DNA of 28,355 nucleotides, from NCBI GenBank assembly GCA_051747505.1, contig JBNJGE010000018.1, forward strand, positions 1 through 28,355. Direction: 5' to 3'. Under the pieces are notes generated by a model. It was not told the DNA's origin and did no database searches. It was given only the letters and a program-made list of their open reading frames with translations. The stretch comes from Albimonas sp051747505. Its GTDB lineage: Bacteria; Pseudomonadota; Alphaproteobacteria; Rhodobacterales; Rhodobacteraceae. The position numbers were made by a program, and so were the translations under genes. Of the stretch, positions 1 to 6,698 are shown one piece after another; position 1 is the first letter of the stretch; every line of letters begins with the position of its first letter.

Positions 1-155
1 TCCCGGTCGATGTCGCGCCAGATGTCGGTGATCTGGGTGTGCGTCTCCGCGTCCACGGAGTTGTAGGTCTCGGGGCGGTTGAAGGTGATGCGCAGCACCT
101 TTTCCGCGGGCCAGTCGATCTTGAGACGGTGATAGGCGGCGTAGCGGTCGCTCAT
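1..155 (-). CDS. Enoyl-CoA hydratase/isomerase family protein, 5' part (cut by window edge)
   Basis: Reading down from the ATG at 155, the first 51 codons are visible and the gene runs off the left edge. The protein begins MSDRYAAYHRLKIDWP and continues with the segment LRITFNRPETYNSVD, the typical N-terminal crotonase-fold opening (hydrophobic beta strand, then N-R-P, then the N-(S/A)-(V/L) stretch) of enoyl-CoA hydratases and isomerases. These act on acyl-CoA thioesters, often in beta-oxidation or aromatic-acid breakdown. A good ribosome site (AGGGAGAG) precedes the ATG. It lies 37 bp behind the stop of the transglutaminase-like gene and is probably its operon partner. The oxyanion-hole and catalytic regions are outside the window, so the precise reaction cannot be told. 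Confidence 0.85.
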   Translation of the reverse strand, partial: MSDRYAAYHRLKIDWPAEKVLRITFNRPETYNSVDAETHTQITDIWRDIDR

Positions 156-192
156 GGCGCTCTCCCTGAAACCTGTCGAACTGTCCCCGCGG

Positions 193-909
193 TCACCCCT
201 CCCGCGCGCCGGCCCAGAAGGCCTCGTCCCGCGGCGCATGGGCGGCGCCCGCCGCGCGCTCGCGCGCCAGGGCGTGCAGGCGCGGATAGGTCTCGCGGTA
301 GCGCTCCAGGATATCGCGGATGGGCGGGTCGGCGAAGACGCCGTGCTCGCGCACATATTCCATGTGGCGCCGGCCGCCCGCGTCGAATTCGTGAAACAGC
401 GCGTCCGAATGGCCGTCGAAGATCAGCGGCTTGACCCCGAACCGCTCGCACAGCTCCATGTTGAAGGCGGGGGTGACCTTGAAGCTCTCCTCCCCCAGCC
501 AGAGCTGGACGTAGCCGTGGTAGATGAAGACGTCCGTCCCCATCATCTCCGCCAGTTTCGGCGAGTTGAGGTGATTGCGCACATCCGCGAACCCGACCGC
601 CGCCGAAATCCCCGCCGCGCGAAAACAGGCCGTCAGCGCAATGGCCTTGGGCACGCAGAAGGCCGACTCATGCGCCAGTACTGCCGAGGCCCGGTAATCT
701 TCGGCCTGCGCAGAGAAACTGTAGGGATCGTAACGGATGCCATCCCGCACCGCTTCGAACAGCCGGATCGCCTTCGCGCGGTCATCCGCGCCCTTGAGGC
801 CCTCCAGCGCGCGCGCCGTGAAGCGGCGCACCGCGTCCGACTCGCTGTCCACGAACTCCGTCGCGCTGCCGTAGCGCGCCCGCGCCTCTTCCGCGCTCAG
901 CTCCGTCAC
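193..909 (-). CDS. Transglutaminase-like superfamily protein
   Basis: A 238-residue cytoplasmic-looking protein with the transglutaminase/protease-like fold. The nucleophile region is ESAFCVPKAIALTACFRAAG (Cys about residue 85), followed by IYHGYVQLWL (His about 131). The strand that normally carries the catalytic Asp as (D)PTFN reads KVTPAFN, with Thr in the Asp position (about 146). So Cys and His are visible and the third triad residue is not in its usual place. I chose the GTG at 909 because GAGGGG lies about 9 bases upstream. The longer in-frame TTG at 960 falls inside the operator and about at the expected transcription start. The gene is followed 37 bp later by an enoyl-CoA hydratase gene and preceded by a promoter with an overlapping operator. 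Substrate unknown; family assignment is firm, function is not. Confidence 0.8.
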   Translation of the reverse strand: MTELSAEEARARYGSATEFVDSESDAVRRFTARALEGLKGADDRAKAIRLFEAVRDGIRYDPYSFSAQAEDYRASAVLAHESAFCVPKAIALTACFRAAGISAAVGFADVRNHLNSPKLAEMMGTDVFIYHGYVQLWLGEESFKVTPAFNMELCERFGVKPLIFDGHSDALFHEFDAGGRRHMEYVREHGVFADPPIRDILERYRETYPRLHALARERAAGAAHAPRDEAFWAGAREG

Positions 910-952
910 GCCTGCCGTCCCCTCGCCGTCGCGGTCCCGCCCCGCGGCCGTT

Positions 953-968
953 TCTAACAATCGTTAGA
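953..968. promoter_or_regulatory. TetR-type operator (inverted repeat)
   Basis: Two 6-base arms, TCTAAC and GTTAGA, are perfect reverse complements around a 4-base centre (AATC). The site overlaps the -10 box of the promoter at 965-994, so a bound protein would block transcription of the transglutaminase and enoyl-CoA hydratase genes. Size and symmetry fit TetR-family operators; the cognate regulator is not in the window. Confidence 0.6.
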
Positions 969-994
969 TACGTCGCGCGCGCGGGGCCTGTCAA
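965..994 (-). promoter_or_regulatory. Sigma70-type promoter of the transglutaminase/enoyl-CoA hydratase operon
   Basis: On the minus strand a consensus -35 TTGACA (989-994) is followed after 18 bases by TATCTA (965-970) as -10. Transcription would start near 958 and give a leader of about 50 bases before the GTG start at 909. The -10 overlaps the inverted repeat at 953-968. Confidence 0.6.
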
Positions 995-1180
995 TCGCGC
1001 GCCCCGGCTCGCGGCGAGACCCGGACACGCCGTTGGCCGCCTCCGCGCCGTCGCCGGCGGCCCCTGCAAGGTCAACGCTTGGCCTGCTTCCCATGGAACC
1101 TCGAGAGAGTCCCAGAAACCGCGGCTTGGGAGGTCCCGGCTCCCAAGATGACTGTGGATCGGATCCGAACCATGACGCCC

Positions 1181-1347
1181 GCCGGGCAGCACCCAACCCA
1201 TTGAACACAAATCGTCATTTTCCGATGCGGCGAGGTTGAGAAAGGCGCCGACAGCGGCCCCCGGCATATTCGCGATCAGCATCTGTCTTTCAAAGACCTA
1301 CGCACGATCCTTGCGGGGTCCCCATTCCGGGCCGCTTCACATCCATG
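1181..1347. repeat. Dispersed direct repeat, copy A (left flank of catabolic module)
   Basis: This noncoding stretch matches 15142-15305 in the same orientation over about 165 bp with only small indels; by eye roughly 80% of bases agree. Blocks such as CGCGATCAGCATCT and GGGGTCCCCATTCCGGGCCG are identical. No open frame is shared through the full length of both copies. The two copies bracket the whole catabolic cluster. Of the 910-1459 intergenic region, the promoter/operator at 953-994 and this repeat are the only recognisable content; nothing was recognised in 995-1180 and 1348-1459. Confidence 0.85.
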
Positions 1348-1459
1348 ACCCCATTATCGGCCACAGCGCCCCCGGAGAGCCGGGCCCGCGATCTCCGTCC
1401 GCGTCACCGAAGTCCCGCCCTTCGCTCGGACTTCGCGCGCGGCCTGCGGTCCCAGGGCG

Positions 1460-1654
1460 TCATTTCGCGGCGGCCTTCGCCTTGGATTCGCCGGCGGCGG
1501 CGAAGTGGCGGGCCGGAACCTCGGTGACGACGATGCGCACGCTCTCGGGCGGGGCGCTCAGGGTCCGGCAGATGGCCTCCGTCACCTCCCGGAACATCGC
1601 CTCCTTCTGGTCGTCCGAGCGGCCTTCGATCATTGTCACGTTGACTATGGGCAT
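1460..1654 (-). CDS. 4-oxalocrotonate tautomerase family protein
   Basis: A 64-residue protein starting MPIVNVTMIEGRSDDQK. After Met removal Pro1 becomes the catalytic base, and Arg11 in EGRSD and the later Arg in SVRIVVTEVPARHF match the substrate-binding arginines of 4-oxalocrotonate tautomerase. The usual C-terminal aromatic position is also filled (HF). Such enzymes move double bonds in 2-hydroxy-dienoates or related 2-oxo acids and act as small hexamers. The ATG at 1654 is chosen because only this start puts Pro directly after Met; the longer in-frame start at 1687 would abolish activity. GAGGAG is placed just upstream. It is the last gene of the minus-strand cluster, 44 bp behind the IclR gene. 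It could isomerise an unsaturated product of the pathway; the true substrate is unknown. Confidence 0.88.
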   Translation of the reverse strand: MPIVNVTMIEGRSDDQKEAMFREVTEAICRTLSAPPESVRIVVTEVPARHFAAAGESKAKAAAK

Positions 1655-1698
1655 GGGAATCTCCTCTTCGATGGTTTGCGCGCGCAAGCGCGGCGCGC

Positions 1699-2562
1699 TC
1701 AGGAGGCGAAGGGCTCAAGCAGGCGCAGCGAGGACGCCTGCAGGGGAATCAGGCGGGCGACGCGGGCGATCTCCGGCCCGGCGGCGGCGACGGCCTCGTC
1801 GGTCAGGTTCCGCGTGTGGCCGGTGGCGGCGATGCAGCCCAGCGCGCGGCCGCTCCAGGCCGCGAAGGGCGCGGCCACCGCCGAAAGCCCGTCGTAGAAT
1901 TCGTCGCGCACGATGGCGTAGCCCCGCTCCGCCGCGGCGGCGAGGTCGGCCTCGACGGCCTCCCAGCTCGTCAGCGTGGCGGAGGTGTGCGCCCGGTAGG
2001 GCTCGGGGCCCAGGAGCGCGCGGCGGCGGGCCTCGTCCAGCGACATCAGGAGGCACTTGCCCGGGCCGGAGCCGTGCAGCGGCCCGTGCAGCCAGGTCGT
2101 GTAATAGGGGCTGAGGGAGCCGGGCGAGAGCGCCACGTCCACCACGCACCGCTCCTGCCCGATGAAGACGACGAGGACCACGCTCTGCCGGATCTGCTCG
2201 GCGAGCGCGGTTATGAGGGGCGCGGCCTCCCGGCGGAACTGCTCGATGGGGTGGAGGAGGCTCAACGGCCTCAGCGAGAGGGGGGAGCAGGCGTATTTGC
2301 GCCCGTCGGGAAGGCGGATGACCCGCCCGAGCTCCTCCAGCGCGCGCAGCAGACGCAGCGCGCTGGAGTGGTCGAGGCCGACCGCGTCGGCGATCTCGGC
2401 AAGCGTCATCGGCTGCGTGGCGGCAAGCAGCAGGTCGAGGACGGCCATGCCGCGGGCGAGCGTGCCCGCAGGAGCGTCGCTCGCGCGGCCCGCGCTCCGG
2501 CCGCCCCGTCCGCGGCGCTCGCCGGAGGGGGACGCGGCGGGGTCGGTCCTGCTGCTGGTCAT
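1699..2562 (-). CDS. IclR-family transcriptional regulator
   Basis: A 287-residue protein with a basic, low-complexity N-terminus, an N-terminal winged helix-turn-helix (residues about 35-95, including MTLAEIADAVGLDHSSALRL) and a C-terminal IclR effector-binding domain (LHGPLHGSGPGKCLLM, then RGYAIVRDEFYDGLSAVAAP). IclR proteins commonly control catabolic operons for small organic acids by binding pathway intermediates. The start at 2562 has AAGGAG about 9 bases upstream and is preferred over the longer in-frame start at 2607, which lies beyond this ribosome site and against the hairpin region. It sits between the second TRAP operon and the tautomerase gene, so it is the obvious candidate regulator of this module, acting perhaps at the divergent region 12712-12836. 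Confidence 0.9.
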   Translation of the reverse strand: MTSSRTDPAASPSGERRGRGGRSAGRASDAPAGTLARGMAVLDLLLAATQPMTLAEIADAVGLDHSSALRLLRALEELGRVIRLPDGRKYACSPLSLRPLSLLHPIEQFRREAAPLITALAEQIRQSVVLVVFIGQERCVVDVALSPGSLSPYYTTWLHGPLHGSGPGKCLLMSLDEARRRALLGPEPYRAHTSATLTSWEAVEADLAAAAERGYAIVRDEFYDGLSAVAAPFAAWSGRALGCIAATGHTRNLTDEAVAAAGPEIARVARLIPLQASSLRLLEPFAS

Positions 2563-2585
2563 CGAATCTCCTTTGCCAGGGGGGC

Positions 2586-2624
2586 GCCCGCCCCCGCCGG
2601 CGGTCACGGCCGGCGGGGGCGGGC
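2586..2624 (-). terminator. Long GC-rich hairpin between dctP and iclR
   Basis: Two 15-base arms (2586-2600 and 2610-2624) are perfectly complementary around a 9-base loop. It lies 41 bp behind the dctP stop and 24 bp before the iclR start. There is no U tract on either strand, so it may act as an mRNA 3'-end stabiliser or partial terminator separating the transport/catabolic genes from iclR rather than as a classical terminator. Confidence 0.55.
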
Positions 2625-2665
2625 CTTGCGGGGGCGGCGGGCCCGGGCGGGCGCCGCCGCGGCGG

Positions 2666-3667
2666 TCACTGATCCTCGGCTTCCTGCATCGCCCGGATCT
2701 CCTCGACCAGCCCTTCGCGCCAGAGATCGCCCTCGAACTCCTTGTAGACGTCCTTCGAAAGCGCCTCGAAGGCCGGGCGGTTGGGGACGGTCACCTTGAG
2801 GCCGGCCTCGAGGATGGTGCGCTCGTCCGCCGCCTGGCGTTCGGCGCCGAGGCGGGAGATCAGCTCGCCGGCCTTGAACGCCTCCTCCCTCAGGATCTCC
2901 TGCTGCTCGGGCGACAGCGTGCTCAAGGTCGCGTCGGAGACGTACCAGCCGTAGAGCGAATGGACGTGGTTCGAATAGGCGTAGTAGCTCGTGACCTCAT
3001 GGAAGTTCATGGGCACGGTGACGTCGAGGCCGTTGTCCTGCCCCTCCACCACGTCCTGGCGCAGCGCGAGATAGAGCTCGTTGAAGTTGATCGGGGTCGG
3101 GCGCATGCCCCAGGCCTCGAAGGAGGCGATGGAGACGGGGTTGGGCAGGACGCGGATCTTGATGCCCTCGGCGTCCTCCGGCTCGAAGATCGGGCCGGTC
3201 TTGGTGTTGAAGGAGCGCGGCGCGCGATCGCCCTCGACGGCCAGGACGCGGATGCCCTTCTCCTCGCGCAGGCGGTCGTAGAAGGGCTGGAAGAGATCGG
3301 AGTTGTAGACCTTGCGCGCCCATTCCTGCGACTTGAACAGGAACGGGACCTGGCCGATGAAGAACTCCTCGTGCCCCTTCTGGTAGCCGAGCAGCGAGAT
3401 GTCGACCATCGTCATGTCGACCGTGCCGAGCGTCATGGCGGAGAAGGTGGCCCCGACGTCGCCGAGCTGGCCGGCGGGGAAGACCTCGACGGTCACCTCG
3501 CCCCCCGTCCGCTCCGCCACGTTGGCGGCGAGCTGCTCGACGGCGGAGTTCTCCAGCGACTCGGCGGCGAAGACATGGCCGAAGCGCAGCTCGGCGGCCT
3601 CGGCCGCCAGCGGCGGCAGGGACAGGGACAGCGCGAGCGCGCCGATCGCGAGATTGGGGGTTTTCAT
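2666..3667 (-). CDS. dctP: TRAP transporter solute-binding protein, DctP family (system 1)
   Basis: A 333-residue periplasmic binding protein. Residues 1-25 form a signal peptide (MKTPNLAIGALALSLSLPPL, then AAEAA before the mature start). The mature part shows DctP hallmarks: FPAGQLGD (63-70), IKIRVLPNP (169-177) whose Arg172 is expected to clamp the substrate carboxylate, and ELYLALRQDVVEGQDN (197-212). The ligand should therefore be a carboxylate. GGAGAA lies upstream of the ATG. It follows dctM by 45 bp and closes a dctQ-dctM-dctP unit, the opposite internal order from system 2 of this window (dctP first). The two binding proteins have little obvious similarity beyond the family motifs, so they probably bind different ligands. 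Confidence 0.95.
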   Translation of the reverse strand: MKTPNLAIGALALSLSLPPLAAEAAELRFGHVFAAESLENSAVEQLAANVAERTGGEVTVEVFPAGQLGDVGATFSAMTLGTVDMTMVDISLLGYQKGHEEFFIGQVPFLFKSQEWARKVYNSDLFQPFYDRLREEKGIRVLAVEGDRAPRSFNTKTGPIFEPEDAEGIKIRVLPNPVSIASFEAWGMRPTPINFNELYLALRQDVVEGQDNGLDVTVPMNFHEVTSYYAYSNHVHSLYGWYVSDATLSTLSPEQQEILREEAFKAGELISRLGAERQAADERTILEAGLKVTVPNRPAFEALSKDVYKEFEGDLWREGLVEEIRAMQEAEDQ

Positions 3668-3712
3668 GGCGTTTTCTCCTGGGGGTTGGGTCGAGAGCGT
3701 TTCTTGGGTCCG

Positions 3713-4999
3713 TCACCGGACCAGGTCGGGAAGGAACAGGACGAAGCCGGGCCAGAGGGTGCAGATCAGCAGCACCGCCACCAGCGCGGCGAAGAAGGGC
3801 ACGACGCGGCGGATCACGCCCTCCACCGGCCGGTTGGCGATGGAGGCGGTGATGTAGAGGTTGAGCCCCACCGGCGGGGACAGCAGCCCGATCATCAGGT
3901 TCAGCACCACGATCAGCCCGAAATGCACCGGGTCGATCCCCAGCGGCCCGATGATGGGCATGAGGATGGGCACGAAGATCACCATCGCCGGCAGAGGCTC
4001 GAATATGCAGCCGACGAGCAGGAGCAGGACGTTGATCATCAGCAGGACCGCCACCGGCCCCGCGTCCAGCGAGGTGATGAGCGCGGCGAGCTGCGGGCCG
4101 ATGCGCAGGGCCGTCATGGCCCAGGAGAAGGCGGCGGCGGTGGCGAGCGTGATCATGATGATCGCCGACATGCGCGCGGCCTCGCCCAGGATCTGCGGCA
4201 GGTCCGCGACCCGGATGCTGCGATACACCGCGAGGCCGACCACCAGCGCGTAGGCCACGGCGAGCGCCGCGATCTCGGTCACCGTGGCGAAGCCAAGGAT
4301 GATGCCGGCGATCACGAAGACCGGCATGAACAGGGGCACGATCGCCTGCGCGATCAGCCGGGGCGCCTGCGTCAGGCCGGGGAAGGGGGCGACCGGATGC
4401 CCGGCGCGGCGCGCGATGAACCAGGCGACGGCGAGCAGCGTCGCCCCCATCAGCGCGCCCGGCGCCACGCCGGCGAGGAAGAGCTTGGCGACCGAAACCT
4501 GCGTCAGGGCGCCGAAGACGATGAAGGGGATCGAGGGCGGGATGATCGGCCCGATGGTGGCGGCGGCCCCGATCAGCGCCGCGGAGTAGTCGGGGTCGTA
4601 GCCGTCGCGGCGCATGGCGGGCAGCAGGACGGAGGCCGTGGCCGAGCTGTCGGCGACCGCGGAGCCGGAGACGCCCGCCATCAGCATGTTGACCAGCACC
4701 CCCACCATCGCGAGCCCGCCGCGGATGCCGCCGAGGATCGCCTGGGCGAGGAGGAGCAGCCGCTCGGTGATGCCGCCGCGGTTCATCAGCTCTCCGGCCA
4801 GGATGAAGAGCGGGATGCCCGCGAGCTCCAGCCCCGAGACGCCGTCGAGCATGCTCTGGGGCGCGACGGCCATCATGTCGGGCCGCCCGAACTGGGCGAG
4901 GACCACGAGCAGCGCGGTCGCGCCCATGACCAGCCAGATCTCCAGCCCCGCCAGCGTCAGGAGCAGGAAGACGAGGAAGCCGACGGCGATGAGGCTCAT
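3713..4999 (-). CDS. dctM: TRAP transporter large permease, DctM family (system 1)
   Basis: A 428-residue, very hydrophobic protein with many transmembrane segments, beginning MSLIAVGFLVFLLLTLAGLE. Typical DctM features are the IPLFILAGELMNRGGITERL stretch, GVSGSAVADSSATASVLLPAM, IGPIIPPSIPFIVFG, and the C-terminal GLLSPPVGLNLYI. It forms the sodium-driven transport channel with DctQ and takes substrate from DctP. The ATG at 4999 overlaps the dctQ stop by four bases (ATGA), which suggests translational coupling and settles the start; a longer in-frame opening reaching 5191 runs through the dctQ gene and is not used. Confidence 0.95.
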   Translation of the reverse strand: MSLIAVGFLVFLLLTLAGLEIWLVMGATALLVVLAQFGRPDMMAVAPQSMLDGVSGLELAGIPLFILAGELMNRGGITERLLLLAQAILGGIRGGLAMVGVLVNMLMAGVSGSAVADSSATASVLLPAMRRDGYDPDYSAALIGAAATIGPIIPPSIPFIVFGALTQVSVAKLFLAGVAPGALMGATLLAVAWFIARRAGHPVAPFPGLTQAPRLIAQAIVPLFMPVFVIAGIILGFATVTEIAALAVAYALVVGLAVYRSIRVADLPQILGEAARMSAIIMITLATAAAFSWAMTALRIGPQLAALITSLDAGPVAVLLMINVLLLLVGCIFEPLPAMVIFVPILMPIIGPLGIDPVHFGLIVVLNLMIGLLSPPVGLNLYITASIANRPVEGVIRRVVPFFAALVAVLLICTLWPGFVLFLPDLVR

Positions 5000-5511
5000 G
5001 ACGCGCGCTCCCGCAGCCGCAGCGCCGCGCGGATCGCCTCGAGCAGGATCAGGACCGTGAGGACGACCGGCAGGACCGCGTAGATGTGCCCCTTGGTGAA
5101 GGGGACCCCGCCGATGGAGGCGGAGAAGTTGGCCTCGACCACGCGGAACGAGGCCTGAAGGATCAGGGCCAGCGTGGCGACGCGCACGCACCAGACGGCG
5201 GCGCCCACGCCCCGGCGCGCGCGGGCGGACAGGCGGTCCACGAGGAAGCCGATGCGCAGATGGCTGCGCGAGGCGGCCGCCGCGACGGTCCCGAACAGGA
5301 CGAGCCAGACCTGGAAGAGGTTGAGCAGCCCCGGCGCCCAGTGCTCGATCGAGGTCTGCACCGGCAGGTAGCGCAGGACGGCCCCCGCCAGCATCACCAC
5401 GAAAAGCGCCGCGAGGCAGGCGCCGGCGAGGTGGAGGAACAGCCGCTCGATGAAGCGGGAGACCGGGTCCGGCCCCCCGTCCCGCCCCGTTCCGGCAACC
5501 TCCGGGTCCAT
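4996..5511 (-). CDS. dctQ: TRAP transporter small permease, DctQ family (system 1)
   Basis: A 171-residue membrane protein with four predicted transmembrane segments: LFLHLAGACLAALFVVMLAG, a second near LLNLFQVWLVLFGTVAAAA, a third near VGAAVWCVRVATLALILQA, and a fourth near IYAVLPVVLTVLILLEAIRA. The SRSHLRIGFLVDRL loop after helix 2 is the common DctQ signature (H-[IL]-x-[IV]). It is 10 bp behind the stop of the enolase-family gene and overlaps dctM by ATGA, so enolase, dctQ and dctM are almost certainly cotranscribed. It anchors DctP docking and assists DctM. Confidence 0.93.
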   Translation of the reverse strand: MDPEVAGTGRDGGPDPVSRFIERLFLHLAGACLAALFVVMLAGAVLRYLPVQTSIEHWAPGLLNLFQVWLVLFGTVAAAASRSHLRIGFLVDRLSARARRGVGAAVWCVRVATLALILQASFRVVEANFSASIGGVPFTKGHIYAVLPVVLTVLILLEAIRAALRLRERAS

Positions 5512-5521
5512 CGCGTTTCCC

Positions 5522-6601
5522 TCAGAACCGGTGCGCGTCGAGCGCGTCGTGGTCGAAGGCGAAGCCGACGCCGGGGCGGTCGGGGATGGCGGTCATGCCC
5601 TCGGCGTCGAGCTCCATCCGCTCGTGGAACAGGGCGGCGAACCAGGGCATGTGCTCGACATAGAGGCAGTCGGGCGTGGCGAGGTGGAGCGAGTGCTCGG
5701 TGAAGATGTGGGGCGAGAAGGGGATGTTGAACGCCGCCATCTGCCCGATGACGCGCCGGAACTCCGTGTAGCCGCCCATGCGCTGCAGGTCCGGCATCAG
5801 GATGTCGGCCGAGCGCCGCTCCAGCATGTTCTGGATGCCGTGGCGGACGTATTCGGTCTCGCCCGAGGCGAGGGCGGTGTCGAGGGCGCGGGCGATCTCG
5901 GCATGGCCGTGGTGGTCCCAGGTGGGGACGGGCTCCTCGAACCAGACGAGGCCGAAACGTTCCAGCTCCCGGCCGAGGCGGATGGCCTCGGGCACGCTCA
6001 GGCCCTGGTTGGCGTCGGCCATCAGGGCGATGTCCGGGCCGATCGCGTCGCGGACGGCCTCCACCCGCTCGATGTTCTTGGCGACCGGCAGGTTCCCCAG
6101 CCGCAGCTTCATCGCCCTGAAGCCCTGCGCGAGGAAGCCTCTGGCCTCCTCCGCCAGCGCCTCGGGGCCCGAGGAGAGCCAGAGGCCGCCGGAGGCGTAG
6201 AGGGGGACGCGCGTGCGCGCGCCGCCGAAGAGACGGTGGAGCGGCTGGCCGGCCGCCTTGCCCACGATGTCCCAGCAGGCGACGTCTATGGGCGTCATGG
6301 CGATGATCGCGACGCCCGCCTGGCCGAAGAAATTCATGGCGCGGAACATCTCCGACCAGATCGCCTCGGTCTGGAACGGGTCCTTGCCGATCACCTGCGG
6401 CTTCAGCGCCTCCACCATCGCCTCGAGCACGGCGAGGCGCTCGCGGCCGAAGCAGAAGGCGTAGCCCTCGCCCTCCAGCCCCTCGTCGGTGCGCAGCGTG
6501 ACCAGCAGGCAGGAGACGGAGGCGATGCGGTGCATGGAGGTCAGGAGCGGCTGCTCCAGCGGCAGGTCCACCCGGGCGGTGGCGATCTCGGTTATGCGCA
6601 T
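5522..6601 (-). CDS. Enolase-superfamily enzyme, mandelate racemase/muconate lactonising type
   Basis: A 359-residue enzyme with an N-terminal capping domain and a C-terminal barrel. Catalytic elements of the mandelate racemase subgroup can be read: Lys165-Leu-Arg167 (AMKLRLG) on strand 2; metal ligands Asp196 (MADANQ), Glu222 (WFEEP) and Glu248 (SGETEY); and the Asp271/His298 dyad (PDLQRMGG and SPHIFTEHS). Members abstract the alpha-proton of a carboxylate, giving racemisation, epimerisation or dehydration of 2-hydroxy or sugar acids. The second-strand motif is KxR rather than the KxK of mandelate racemase. The ATG at 6601 has GGAGGAG upstream. The gene lies between the FMN dehydrogenase gene and dctQ. 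It may racemise or dehydrate the acid imported by the neighbouring TRAP systems; the exact substrate cannot be read from sequence. Confidence 0.92.
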   Translation of the reverse strand: MRITEIATARVDLPLEQPLLTSMHRIASVSCLLVTLRTDEGLEGEGYAFCFGRERLAVLEAMVEALKPQVIGKDPFQTEAIWSEMFRAMNFFGQAGVAIIAMTPIDVACWDIVGKAAGQPLHRLFGGARTRVPLYASGGLWLSSGPEALAEEARGFLAQGFRAMKLRLGNLPVAKNIERVEAVRDAIGPDIALMADANQGLSVPEAIRLGRELERFGLVWFEEPVPTWDHHGHAEIARALDTALASGETEYVRHGIQNMLERRSADILMPDLQRMGGYTEFRRVIGQMAAFNIPFSPHIFTEHSLHLATPDCLYVEHMPWFAALFHERMELDAEGMTAIPDRPGVGFAFDHDALDAHRF

Positions 6602-6698
6602 GGGGTCTCCTCCGGGGTGGCGTCCGCTCTGCGGCGGATCGCGGGGGTGGGTCCGCAATGGCGGTCGTCGGGCCGCCGGGGGGCGAGGGCGCGGCCGG

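Noticed and set aside
1098..1140. Possible remnant of an IS5 transposase N-terminus beside repeat copy A
   Set aside because: Only a 12-base match (GGTTTCTGGGAC on the minus strand) to the transposase gene at about 15017-15028; no extended similarity, so it may be chance.
2162..5083. Very long plus-strand open frame (973 codons) across the IclR and TRAP genes
   Set aside because: It is antisense to iclR, dctP and dctM, which have clear family motifs; its product is a low-complexity Asp/Arg/Gly/His-rich sequence typical of GC-rich antisense frames. The same applies to long plus-strand frames at 9683-12790, 17071-20679 and 20658-23831.
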